7,727 nucleotides of DNA from Sulfurimonas sp. GTDB lineage: Bacteria; Campylobacterota; Campylobacteria; Campylobacterales; Sulfurimonadaceae. Shown here one piece after another: positions 1 through 5,950 of this stretch (its first letter is position 1; every line of letters starts with the position of its first letter). The notes under the pieces are model-generated. The model did not search any database. It worked only from the letters and a program-made list of their open reading frames with translations, and was not told the DNA's origin. The stretch covers positions 1 through 7,727 of the forward strand of contig DAOVJL010000049.1 in assembly GCA_030673275.1 (NCBI GenBank), written 5' to 3'. A program made the translations under genes and the position numbers.

Positions 1-2
1 AA

Positions 3-146
3 ATATATAGTATTGATGAGCAAAAAAAAGCTTTCTTTAATAATTTGGGGTTTTCACTAGACGGCGAACTCAGAGAAACTTACTGGTATGATAATAAATG
101 GCATAATTCGCTATTCTACTCATTATTAATAACAGATGCAAAATAA
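3..146 (+). CDS. C-terminal fragment of a GNAT-family N-acetyltransferase (possibly PseH)
   Basis: The window opens inside this gene. Frame 3 gives 47 residues and a TAA stop at 144-146. The visible tail contains a LGFSLDGELRE segment, then a tryptophan/tyrosine-rich stretch (WYDNKWHN) and FYSLLITD. This is the usual C-terminal pattern of GNAT acetyltransferases of the RimJ/PseH type: the 'GF..EG.LRE' strand followed by a final strand ending in YSLL. In flagellin-sugar clusters such an enzyme (PseH) transfers acetyl from acetyl-CoA to a 4-amino sugar nucleotide during pseudaminic acid synthesis. That role is inferred from the downstream neighbours. The catalytic acetyl-CoA-binding part lies outside the window, so the exact substrate cannot be judged. 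The last 11 nt overlap the next gene, indicating co-transcription and probable translational coupling. Confidence 0.6.
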   Translation: MYSIDEQKKAFFNNLGFSLDGELRETYWYDNKWHNSLFYSLLITDAK

Positions 147-876
147 TTTATTTATTATCATTCAAGCTAGAATGACATCAGAAAGGCTACCTAAAAAGGT
201 GATGCTTCCACTATGTAACAAAACTGTTTTAGAGATTCTATTGGATAGGCTAGACAACTATAAAAATAATATAATTATTGCAACGACTGATGATGGAACA
301 GAAAAAGAAATTTTAGATTTATGTAAAAATCTTGACATAAAATACTATCAAGGCAGTACACATAATGTGTTACAAAGATACTACAAAAGTGCTGAAAAAT
401 ATGGAGCTAATAAAAAAGATATAATTATTAGAATAACTTCTGATTGTCCATTAATCGACTCTTCATTAGTCAAAAAAGCACTCGACATGTATATTAATGG
501 AGATTATGATTATGTGTCGAACAGACTTAACAGAACTATTCCTGTAGGCCTGGATGTAGAAGTTTTTAATTTTGCGCTACTAGAGGAGGTCTATAAAATG
601 GCTAATCTAAAGTATGAAAAAGAACATGTAACCCCATATATTTATATTACAAAGAAAGACAAATACAAAATTGGAAGCTGTGAAGAAAAAAATGACAACT
701 CACAATATAGACTTACATTAGATGAATATGATGATTATCTAGCAATTAAAGAGATATATGAAAAGTTTAATAATAGAGTTGATTTTAGCTATGATGAACT
801 TATCACATTATTAGAAAAAAATCCTTATATATATGAATTAAATCACCATGTCGCACAAAAACAAGTAATTAACTAA
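136..876 (+). CDS. SpsF-type cytidylyltransferase (sugar nucleotide activation, nonulosonic acid cluster)
   Basis: This 246-residue protein matches the SpsF/COG1861 branch of the nucleotidyltransferase fold, usually annotated as 'cytidylyltransferase domain-containing' or 'spore coat polysaccharide biosynthesis protein F'. The N-terminal signature IIIQARMTSERLPKKV (residues 7-22) is the nucleotide-binding loop. RITSDCPLID (99-108) carries the metal-binding aspartate region. IPVGLDVEVF (135-144), EKEHVTPYIY (161-170) and YRLTLDEYDD (191-200) are the remaining family blocks. All are present and the length is normal, so it looks intact. Such proteins are thought to use CTP to activate a sugar acid, and occur in pseudaminic/legionaminic-type clusters alongside or in place of NeuA-like PseF. 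The ATG at 136 lies inside the upstream gene and has no evident Shine-Dalgarno, but the family signature begins six residues later, which supports this start. The exact sugar is unknown. Confidence 0.8.
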   Translation: MQNNLFIIIQARMTSERLPKKVMLPLCNKTVLEILLDRLDNYKNNIIIATTDDGTEKEILDLCKNLDIKYYQGSTHNVLQRYYKSAEKYGANKKDIIIRITSDCPLIDSSLVKKALDMYINGDYDYVSNRLNRTIPVGLDVEVFNFALLEEVYKMANLKYEKEHVTPYIYITKKDKYKIGSCEEKNDNSQYRLTLDEYDDYLAIKEIYEKFNNRVDFSYDELITLLEKNPYIYELNHHVAQKQVIN

Positions 877-889
877 AAAGGAGATTTAG

Positions 890-1519
890 ATGGATTATAA
901 AACGGAACAAGAAAAATTTTGGAGTTCTAAAGAGTGGGGCGATGAATATATAAAAAGAAATAGCTATTATAGAGTAAAAAATAATATTCATTTTTTTTCT
1001 AAAATTCTACAAAGAACATCAAATATTAAAAGTGTGCTTGAATTTGGTGCGAATATTGGATTAAATATTATTGGATTAAAGCAGCTTTTACCAGATGCTT
1101 CATATTCAGCTATAGAGATAAATAAAAATGCTTGTACTGAGTTAGAACAACTAAATTTTTTAGACAAAATATATAATCAATCATTATTTGACTTTGAACC
1201 TGCAAAGAAATATAATTTAACATTTACAAAAGTAGTATTAATACATATAAATCCAAAATATTTAGATGTAGTATATAAGAAACTATATGAATCTAGCAAT
1301 AAATATATTTTAATTGCAGAATATTACAATCCTACTCCTGTTGAAATAAACTATAGAGGTCATGAAGGTAAATTATTTAAACGGGATTTTGCTGGTGAGA
1401 TGATGGATAAATACAGTGATTTAAAACTGGTTGATTATGGATTCTCTTATCATAGAGATAATAATTTTCACCAAGATGACATTACATGGTTTTTATTAGA
1501 AAAGCAGAACATTAAATAG
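890..1519 (+). CDS. Pseudaminic acid biosynthesis-associated methyltransferase (SAM-dependent)
   Basis: This 209-residue class I SAM-dependent methyltransferase resembles the small clade found in pseudaminic acid operons (TIGR03587 type, about 200 residues). The N-terminus TEQEKFWSSKEWGDEYIKRN (5-24) is characteristic of that clade. Motif I, the SAM-binding glycine loop, is VLEFGANIGLN (49-59). The acidic residue after strand 2 is E76 in AIEIN. LIHINP (117-122) is the motif IV region. YNPTPVEINYRGHEGKLFKR (146-165) is a conserved clade-like block that probably shapes the acceptor site. The expected product is a methylated nonulosonic acid or sugar intermediate in the cytoplasm; the position methylated is unknown. 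The start is fixed by AGGAG at 879-883, six nt before the ATG. The gene follows the cytidylyltransferase stop by 13 nt. A run of eight T (991-998) lies over codons 34-37. Confidence 0.83.
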   Translation: MDYKTEQEKFWSSKEWGDEYIKRNSYYRVKNNIHFFSKILQRTSNIKSVLEFGANIGLNIIGLKQLLPDASYSAIEINKNACTELEQLNFLDKIYNQSLFDFEPAKKYNLTFTKVVLIHINPKYLDVVYKKLYESSNKYILIAEYYNPTPVEINYRGHEGKLFKRDFAGEMMDKYSDLKLVDYGFSYHRDNNFHQDDITWFLLEKQNIK

Positions 1520-1536
1520 CGGAATAAACATTGCTA
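1519..1536 (+). promoter_or_regulatory. Candidate sigma-54 (RpoN) promoter for maf
   Basis: Immediately after the methylase stop codon lies CGGAATAAACATTGCTAG. It has GG at 1521-1522 and GC at 1533-1534, exactly 10 nt apart, as required for -24/-12 elements. The context GGAA-N6-TTGCT matches the Campylobacterota sigma-54 pattern used by flagellar middle/late genes. Transcription would start near 1546, about 28 nt before the maf ATG. A perfect sigma-70 -10 hexamer, TATAAT (1545-1550), also lies here but has no recognisable -35 at about 17 nt. In this AT-rich DNA it could be chance or a second promoter. The maf ribosome site AAAGG (1561-1565) follows. Confidence 0.5.
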
Positions 1537-1573
1537 GTTGCTTTTATAATATGAATTTATAAAGGCGATTTAA

Positions 1574-3586
1574 ATGAACTCCATAGAGCAAAAAGCAATA
1601 GAAACATTTCAAAAAAATCTAGGATATTTAGCAGAAAAACAACCACAAGTTTATAGAAAAATCCATATTTTAAATCAAGCAATTGAAGATGGTTCTTATA
1701 CAGAAAAATACTCCCTTGAATACAAAGATGAATACTTTGATATTCTAGAACTTGCATCAAATCACTATCTATACAATCAAAATAGTATAAAACATGCTAA
1801 AAGCTTGGCAAAAAATGTTAATTACAAAAAATCTGAGGCTGTAGTAGAAGGTTTCTATAACATACAAATAAGTGATGCTGAAGCAAAAAGAGATGATGGT
1901 ATAGTACGCGACCTTTTTCAAAAGTTTGCAGAGTCTAAAATCATTCACTATAATGCAAGTGTTACATCAAGAAATGATGATATGAAAGATATAATAAAAT
2001 TTATTTTCTGTGGAATAGGACTAGGATTTCACATCACTGAAATACAAAACAAAGTAAAGTCATCAGTGCTTTTTATTATGGAAGATAACCTTGAGATATT
2101 TAGACTATCACTTTTTACAACAAACTACCAAAGGCTTTCCGAACAGGCTCGGCTCTTTTTTTCAATAATGGATAATGATATAGAATTTGAATCCATCTTT
2201 AGAGATTTTTTCAATCAAGCTTATACGCACAATCACTACATTAAGTATGCTATGTTTTCACAAAATGATATAAAAAAAATTAAGCGTGTTCAAGACTCTA
2301 TAGTTAAATCCAGACATTTGATTCGTCCATATTCAAAACATTTAAGAGAACTTTTAAAAGCACCGGAGTATCTTGTAGAGAAATATCCTTTTATAAACTT
2401 GTCTAACGATTATTCTAAAATTTCCCCACTATCAGATAAGCCTGTTTTACTTATAGCTTCTGGCCCATCTTTAGGACATAATAGCAAATGGCTTCAAGAG
2501 AATAAAGATAAATTTTTCATCATTGCAGTATTATCTTCTGTAAGAACACTATATGCATTGGATGTAAAACCAGACATAGTGACTCATATAGATGCTGGCG
2601 ATCTATCTATCAATTTACTTGATGATGTTGATTATAAAAGTTTTTTTGATAAAACTATATTTTTGTTCTCTTCGGTTCTTTCGAGAAGTGTAATAGACGT
2701 TCTACCAAAAACTGAAGTCTATTTTTTTGAAACGAGTTCAAACTATAAAAAAGATTCCAAAATTATATCAATGCCTAGTATCGGTGAGATAACTTATGCA
2801 ATCAGTCTAATATTAGGGTCTCAAGAGTTATACCTTTTAGGTCTGGACCTAGCACTTGATCCTGAAACAAAGAGTGACCATTCAAAAGAACATAGATTTG
2901 CTTCACATAAAAAAGATACTACCACAGAAAATGAACAATACACATCCCTACATGATACTGTTAATTACACTAAAGGAAACTTTCTAGATGAAGTTCCAAT
3001 AACCCCAGTTTATCATTTGTCGGTTGTCGGTTTTGGTGTAGTATCAAGAACATACTTAACACATAATCAGAGAGTATTTAATCTAAATAATGGTGCTTTT
3101 CTCGAAGGAGCCACCCCCTTACATGCAGAAGACTTAGATACAACAAAATTTTCTACTTTAGATAAAGCAGAAGAGTTTAAACAAATCAAAATCTTTTTAG
3201 ATAAAATTTCTGAAGATAGTATGAATAAAGATGACATTGAGAACTTTGACAACCAAATTAAGGAAGCACAAAGGCTCTTAAAAGTGGTAGAAGATTTTAA
3301 AAAATCAGTATCAGTTACGAATTATGATATATATGTTAGAGACTTTTATGCATTATATAACGAACTACTAAATTTGAATAGGAAAGATTACGATATCAAC
3401 CATGTATTCTCTATATATTTACAAAGTATTGTTAGCTATATCTTTGATATTTTTAATACTAAAGGGTTAAAAAACCAGAAAAGACATCTTAAAAAAATAA
3501 ATGAGATATTTATAAGACAACTTATAAAAATACTTACTTTATATCTAACTACCATGAGAGTTTATAGAGCTTGGATAGATAAATAA
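1574..3586 (+). CDS. maf: Maf-type motility accessory factor, flagellin glycosyltransferase (DUF115/MAF_flag10)
   Basis: This 670-residue protein has the architecture of motility-associated Maf glycosyltransferases, which transfer CMP-activated nonulosonic acids to Ser/Thr of flagellin in the cytoplasm before export. An N-terminal helical region (about 1-140) is followed by FCGIGLGFHI (145-154). The central MAF_flag10/MptE-like domain begins with KPVLLIASGPSL (289-300), continues with KPDIVTHIDAGD (332-343) and GEITYAISLILGSQELYLLGLDLAL (404-428, sialyltransferase-like Rossmann core), and closes near GAFLEGATPLH (507-517). The C-terminal 150 residues are helical and lysine-rich. The length is typical and no frameshift is seen. 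AAAGG lies 8 nt before the ATG. A sigma-54-like promoter precedes it, so it may be transcribed with the flagellar regulon as well as by read-through from the sugar genes. It converges on the flagellin gene, its probable substrate. It is unrelated to the septum-inhibition nucleotidase also called Maf. Confidence 0.9.
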   Translation: MNSIEQKAIETFQKNLGYLAEKQPQVYRKIHILNQAIEDGSYTEKYSLEYKDEYFDILELASNHYLYNQNSIKHAKSLAKNVNYKKSEAVVEGFYNIQISDAEAKRDDGIVRDLFQKFAESKIIHYNASVTSRNDDMKDIIKFIFCGIGLGFHITEIQNKVKSSVLFIMEDNLEIFRLSLFTTNYQRLSEQARLFFSIMDNDIEFESIFRDFFNQAYTHNHYIKYAMFSQNDIKKIKRVQDSIVKSRHLIRPYSKHLRELLKAPEYLVEKYPFINLSNDYSKISPLSDKPVLLIASGPSLGHNSKWLQENKDKFFIIAVLSSVRTLYALDVKPDIVTHIDAGDLSINLLDDVDYKSFFDKTIFLFSSVLSRSVIDVLPKTEVYFFETSSNYKKDSKIISMPSIGEITYAISLILGSQELYLLGLDLALDPETKSDHSKEHRFASHKKDTTTENEQYTSLHDTVNYTKGNFLDEVPITPVYHLSVVGFGVVSRTYLTHNQRVFNLNNGAFLEGATPLHAEDLDTTKFSTLDKAEEFKQIKIFLDKISEDSMNKDDIENFDNQIKEAQRLLKVVEDFKKSVSVTNYDIYVRDFYALYNELLNLNRKDYDINHVFSIYLQSIVSYIFDIFNTKGLKNQKRHLKKINEIFIRQLIKILTLYLTTMRVYRAWIDK

Positions 3587-3592
3587 TGGCAT

Positions 3593-3623
3593 AAAAAAAG
3601 CCAAAGACCGAAGTCTTTGGCTT
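3593..3623 (-). terminator. Intrinsic terminator of the flagellin gene
   Basis: Read on the minus strand, AAGCCAAAGAC (from 3623) pairs perfectly with GTCTTTGGCTT. This gives an 11-bp stem closed by a C(UUCG)G tetraloop and ending in a run of seven T (3599 down to 3593). It is a textbook rho-independent terminator about 55 nt after the flagellin stop codon. On the plus strand the stem is followed by GAAATTC with no T tract, so it should not terminate maf efficiently, although it starts only about 12 nt past the maf stop. Confidence 0.93.
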
Positions 3624-3645
3624 GAAATTCTAAAAGAAACGTATC

Positions 3646-3663
3646 GCAGCATCAAGATGCTGC
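3646..3663 (-). other. Second 3' UTR hairpin of flagellin mRNA
   Basis: GCAGCATCTTGATGCTGC on the minus strand is a perfect inverted repeat of 8-nt arms separated by 2 nt, so it would fold as about 7 bp with a 4-nt loop. It lies between the flagellin stop codon and the terminator. It lacks a T tract, so it is not itself a good terminator. A role in 3'-end stability is possible but inferred. Confidence 0.5.
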
Positions 3664-3677
3664 TTTAGCGATTGTCA

Positions 3678-5744
3678 CTATTGTAACAATCTCATTACGT
3701 TTTGTTGAACAGCATTAGCTTGACTCATTGCATACGAACCAGACTGAGCAAGAATGTTCAGTTTAGCAAAGTTTGCAGACTCTTTAGCGAAGTCAACATC
3801 ACGAATCTGAGATTCAGCTGCTGTAACATTTACCTGAGTAACAGATATATTACGTATAGTCGACTCAAGTTGATTCTGAACAGAACCAAGGTCAGCACGA
3901 GTACTATCAAGTTGTTTTAAGGCAGAATCCGTCATTAAAATTGAAATTTCTGCTGCAGCACGGGTAGTTACATCAAGGTCATCTTTTAAAGAAACATCTT
4001 TTGAAGACACTGCTTTAGTACCAGAAGTAAGACCAAATGCATCAGCACTGTTTCCGGCAACAATTATATTTTCAGTGCTGTACATCTCTATTGAACCTAT
4101 TTTAGATTCATTAGAAACACCTGCTGTAAAGCCATATGAAGCTGCACCTGCACCAGAAATATTTAAATCATCTCCATTGTTAACAACTAGAGTTAATTTA
4201 CCATCGTTACCAAGATAGCTATCTTCCATACCACTAATTTTTTGAATTTTTTCAAGTAACTCTTGTCCAGCAGAACCTTTAACTACACCATCTCCATAAG
4301 TACCAGCTAAGTCCATACCATTGATAACCAACTCACCTTTTCCAATTACAACTGATGCACTAACTGTACTGGCAATAGTTGCTGTAGCAGCGCCTACTTC
4401 ATCAGTTAGATTATGGGTAGTTAAGCCTGTTAATTTTGCTACATTAACATCAGCTGTTGTTTCTGTTGTTGATATAGTAATACCAGTACTACCAGCGAAT
4501 GACATATCTCCGTCCACAACAGCATCAGTTAACGAATTAACACTTTGAGTTACAGTTACAACACCACCAACTACTGTTGCTGTTGCACCAAAAGTTTCAC
4601 TGCTATTCATAAGTGCTGCAATACCATCTGCAATACTCGCTGCTGTCTCACCAGTAGTTGCAGTATAAGTTACAGAACCACCTAAAGAGTTAGCTATTGT
4701 AAAAATATCTGCTGTAACAGCAGCAGCGCCAAATGTAATAGTATCTACATCTTTTACCGCTGTACTAATAGAAATATTAGAACCATCTACAGACTCTAAT
4801 TGTAATTTTTTATCGGTACTAAGAGTAGCCGTAACACCTGTTTGACCAGAGATATCGTTAATAGCACGAACTAATGCACCATCTGAATCACCAGCTACTA
4901 CTGTTGTATCAGCTATTGCTACGCCGTTAATCTTAAGGAAGTTAGTTGCGTCAATATCACCTGAATAAGTAAGAGCATCTATAGTAACAGCTGCTGCTCC
5001 TGTTAAAGAATTGTTACCCTCAGCAACAAGACCTGTAGCATCAGTAATAGCAGCAGCTACACTTGCAGCATCTGTCATACGTTCAGGACTAAGCTTATTA
5101 ATAGAAGCAGAGATATCTTCACCGTTAATTTTCAATGCATCTGTCATCATTGTATAACCTGTCTCACCTACTTCTATCTCAGTATCAATTACTAAAGAAG
5201 TACGTGTTGAAGCTCCCTCAAAACTAGTGATATCACCAACCGCATTAGTCTGAGTGTTACCTACAGAAAGATTAACTGTTTCACCAGCATAAGCACCGAT
5301 ATGAAAAGCTTTATTAGTATAAGAACCATCAAGAAGTTGCTGACCGTTAAACTGAGTAGTAGTAGCAATGCCGTTTGCCGCTTCTAAAAGACGGTCGATA
5401 TCTGCTTGAATAGCTAGACGAGAGTCGGAATTTTGACCATCAGACGCCGCTTGGATTGATTTAGTTCTAATAGTGTTAATGATATTGATATATTCATCAA
5501 GAGCACCATCAGCTGTTTGAATAACTGCAACACCATCGTTTGCATTGTTAATCGCTTGACCAAGACCTTGAGCTTGTGAACGAAGGCTATCCGCAATCGT
5601 CATACCAGAAGCATCATCAGCAGCCTTGTTAATACGAAGACCTGAACTTAAAGAGTTAAGACTTTTATCAAGTCCTAAGTTTGTGTTCACCGCGTTTCTG
5701 TGCGAGTTCATCGCTGCAATATTTGTGTTAATTCTAAATCCCAT
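3678..5744 (-). CDS. Flagellin (filament subunit, FlaB-like termini, enlarged variable domain)
   Basis: This is a 688-residue flagellin, the extracellular filament subunit exported by the flagellar type III system. It has no signal peptide and no cysteine. The conserved D0/D1 N-terminus (1 to about 170) includes MGFRINTNIAAMNSHRNA, LSSGLRINKAADDASGMTIAD (32-52) and QFNGQQLLDG (131-140). The conserved C-terminus (about 590-688) includes AAESQIRDVDFAKESANFAK (642-661) and ends in VMRLLQ. The middle (about 170-590) is variable and Ser/Thr/Ala-rich. It contains repeated KING/VING-type flagellin hook-IN modules near 203-240, 269-328 and 470-530, plus a threonine-rich unit at 346-402. At 688 residues it is longer than the roughly 510-575 residues of H. 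pylori and C. jejuni flagellins. The Ser/Thr surface is a likely target of the neighbouring Maf. AAGGA (5755-5751) lies 6 nt before the ATG. Paralogues probably exist elsewhere, so flaA or flaB is not assigned. Confidence 0.97.
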   Translation of the reverse strand: MGFRINTNIAAMNSHRNAVNTNLGLDKSLNSLSSGLRINKAADDASGMTIADSLRSQAQGLGQAINNANDGVAVIQTADGALDEYINIINTIRTKSIQAASDGQNSDSRLAIQADIDRLLEAANGIATTTQFNGQQLLDGSYTNKAFHIGAYAGETVNLSVGNTQTNAVGDITSFEGASTRTSLVIDTEIEVGETGYTMMTDALKINGEDISASINKLSPERMTDAASVAAAITDATGLVAEGNNSLTGAAAVTIDALTYSGDIDATNFLKINGVAIADTTVVAGDSDGALVRAINDISGQTGVTATLSTDKKLQLESVDGSNISISTAVKDVDTITFGAAAVTADIFTIANSLGGSVTYTATTGETAASIADGIAALMNSSETFGATATVVGGVVTVTQSVNSLTDAVVDGDMSFAGSTGITISTTETTADVNVAKLTGLTTHNLTDEVGAATATIASTVSASVVIGKGELVINGMDLAGTYGDGVVKGSAGQELLEKIQKISGMEDSYLGNDGKLTLVVNNGDDLNISGAGAASYGFTAGVSNESKIGSIEMYSTENIIVAGNSADAFGLTSGTKAVSSKDVSLKDDLDVTTRAAAEISILMTDSALKQLDSTRADLGSVQNQLESTIRNISVTQVNVTAAESQIRDVDFAKESANFAKLNILAQSGSYAMSQANAVQQNVMRLLQ

Positions 5745-5750
5745 AATAAA

Positions 5751-5755
5751 TCCTT
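5751..5755 (-). promoter_or_regulatory. Flagellin ribosome binding site, possible second CsrA contact
   Basis: On the minus strand, AAGGA lies six nt before the flagellin ATG in the context CCAAAAAGGATTTATT. It fixes the start codon. The GGA core is also what CsrA recognises, so CsrA bound at the upstream leader hairpin could bridge to this site and block ribosomes, as in the two-site arrangement known for B. subtilis hag. The second role is inferred. Confidence 0.75.
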
Positions 5756-5763
5756 TTTGGGTA

Positions 5764-5778
5764 AGAGCCTTGCGCTCT
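5764..5778 (-). promoter_or_regulatory. Leader stem-loop 2 of flagellin mRNA
   Basis: On the minus strand, AGAGC-GCAAG-GCTCT forms a 5-bp stem with a 5-nt loop just upstream of the Shine-Dalgarno. Its loop lacks a GGA, so it is not a strong CsrA site by itself. It may position the ribosome site or stabilise the leader. Together with the hairpin at 5792-5807 it resembles the two-stem-loop leader described for C. jejuni flaA. Confidence 0.5.
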
Positions 5779-5791
5779 AGTTAATTTTGTT

Positions 5792-5807
5792 TCAGCATCC
5801 TTGCTGA
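5792..5807 (-). promoter_or_regulatory. Leader stem-loop 1: predicted CsrA-binding hairpin
   Basis: On the minus strand, TCAGCA-AGGA-TGCTGA forms a 6-bp perfect stem presenting AGGA. Read with the closing A-U pair open, it displays the hexaloop AAGGAU. This matches the CsrA SELEX core (ARGGAU presented on a short stem). It lies in the predicted 5' leader about 15 nt downstream of the sigma-28 -10. In Campylobacter and Bacillus, CsrA binds such flagellin leaders and FliW relieves the repression, so the same control is expected here. No csrA or fliW gene lies in this window. Confidence 0.6.
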
Positions 5808-5818
5808 TTACAATTAGT

Positions 5819-5845
5819 ATATCGGACATGAAAAAAATTTCTTTA
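5819..5845 (-). promoter_or_regulatory. Sigma-28 (FliA) promoter of the flagellin gene
   Basis: On the minus strand, TAAAGAAA (5845-5838) is followed by exactly 11 nt and then TCCGATAT (5826-5819). The sigma-28 consensus is TAAAGTTT-N11-GCCGATAA, so the spacing is ideal and the TAAAG and CCGATA cores are intact. Transcription should start near 5812, giving a leader of roughly 65-70 nt that contains both stem-loops. The spacer includes a run of seven T. Confidence 0.9.
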
Positions 5846-5933
5846 ATAAATTAAGGAATTTCTTTTAAATACATTTATTAATTTTTACTATTTATGATTT
5901 TTTTGATACACTTCCAAAACTAAAACCAATTAC

Positions 5934-5939
5934 TATACT
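5934..5939 (+). promoter_or_regulatory. Weak candidate -10 element for topA
   Basis: TATACT is five of six to the sigma-70 -10 consensus and lies about 18 nt before the topA start. No -35 sits at normal spacing; TTGATA at 5903-5908 is 25 nt upstream, too far. If used, the leader would be only about 10 nt. TATGAT at 5893-5898 is an alternative with a longer leader. The region is so AT-rich that neither is convincing, but some promoter is needed because the upstream gene is divergent. Confidence 0.25.
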
Positions 5940-5945
5940 ATATAT

Positions 5946-5950
5946 AGGAA
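5946..5950 (+). promoter_or_regulatory. topA ribosome binding site deciding a TTG start
   Basis: AGGAA lies six nt before TTG (5957-5959). An in-frame TAG at 5945-5947 excludes any start further upstream, and no in-frame ATG occurs until far past the Toprim motif. TTG is therefore the only sensible initiation codon. Confidence 0.85.

Noticed and set aside
1557..1760. Minus-strand open frame of 67 codons over the start of maf
   Set aside because: It is antisense to a well-supported Maf coding region. The leucine/phenylalanine-rich product is what reverse-complemented AT-rich coding DNA yields, and no ribosome site or family motif was seen.
3067..3252. Minus-strand open frame of 61 codons inside maf
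   Set aside because: It is an antisense shadow of the Maf C-terminal part. The serine/leucine-rich product has no recognisable motif.
3702..3920. Plus-strand open frame of 72 codons inside flagellin
   Set aside because: It lies opposite the highly conserved flagellin C-terminus and is explained by that gene's codon constraints.
4321..4548. Plus-strand open frame of 75 codons inside flagellin
   Set aside because: It is antisense to the Ala/Thr/Val-rich variable domain, which readily gives long open antisense frames of low complexity.
4600..5060. Clusters of GCA/GCT triplets in flagellin as a microsatellite
   Set aside because: They are scattered alanine codons in an Ala-rich domain, not a uniform tandem array.
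5414..5596. Minus-strand open frame of 60 codons in another frame of flagellin
   Set aside because: It is a frame-shifted reading of the conserved N-terminal D1 coding region. The main frame is intact, so there is no evidence of a frameshift.
5831..5837. Seven-base A/T run in the sigma-28 promoter spacer as a phase-variation switch
   Set aside because: A length change would alter the critical 11-nt spacer, but a 7-base run is short and runs of this length are common in this AT-rich DNA (for example within maf), so there is no specific support.
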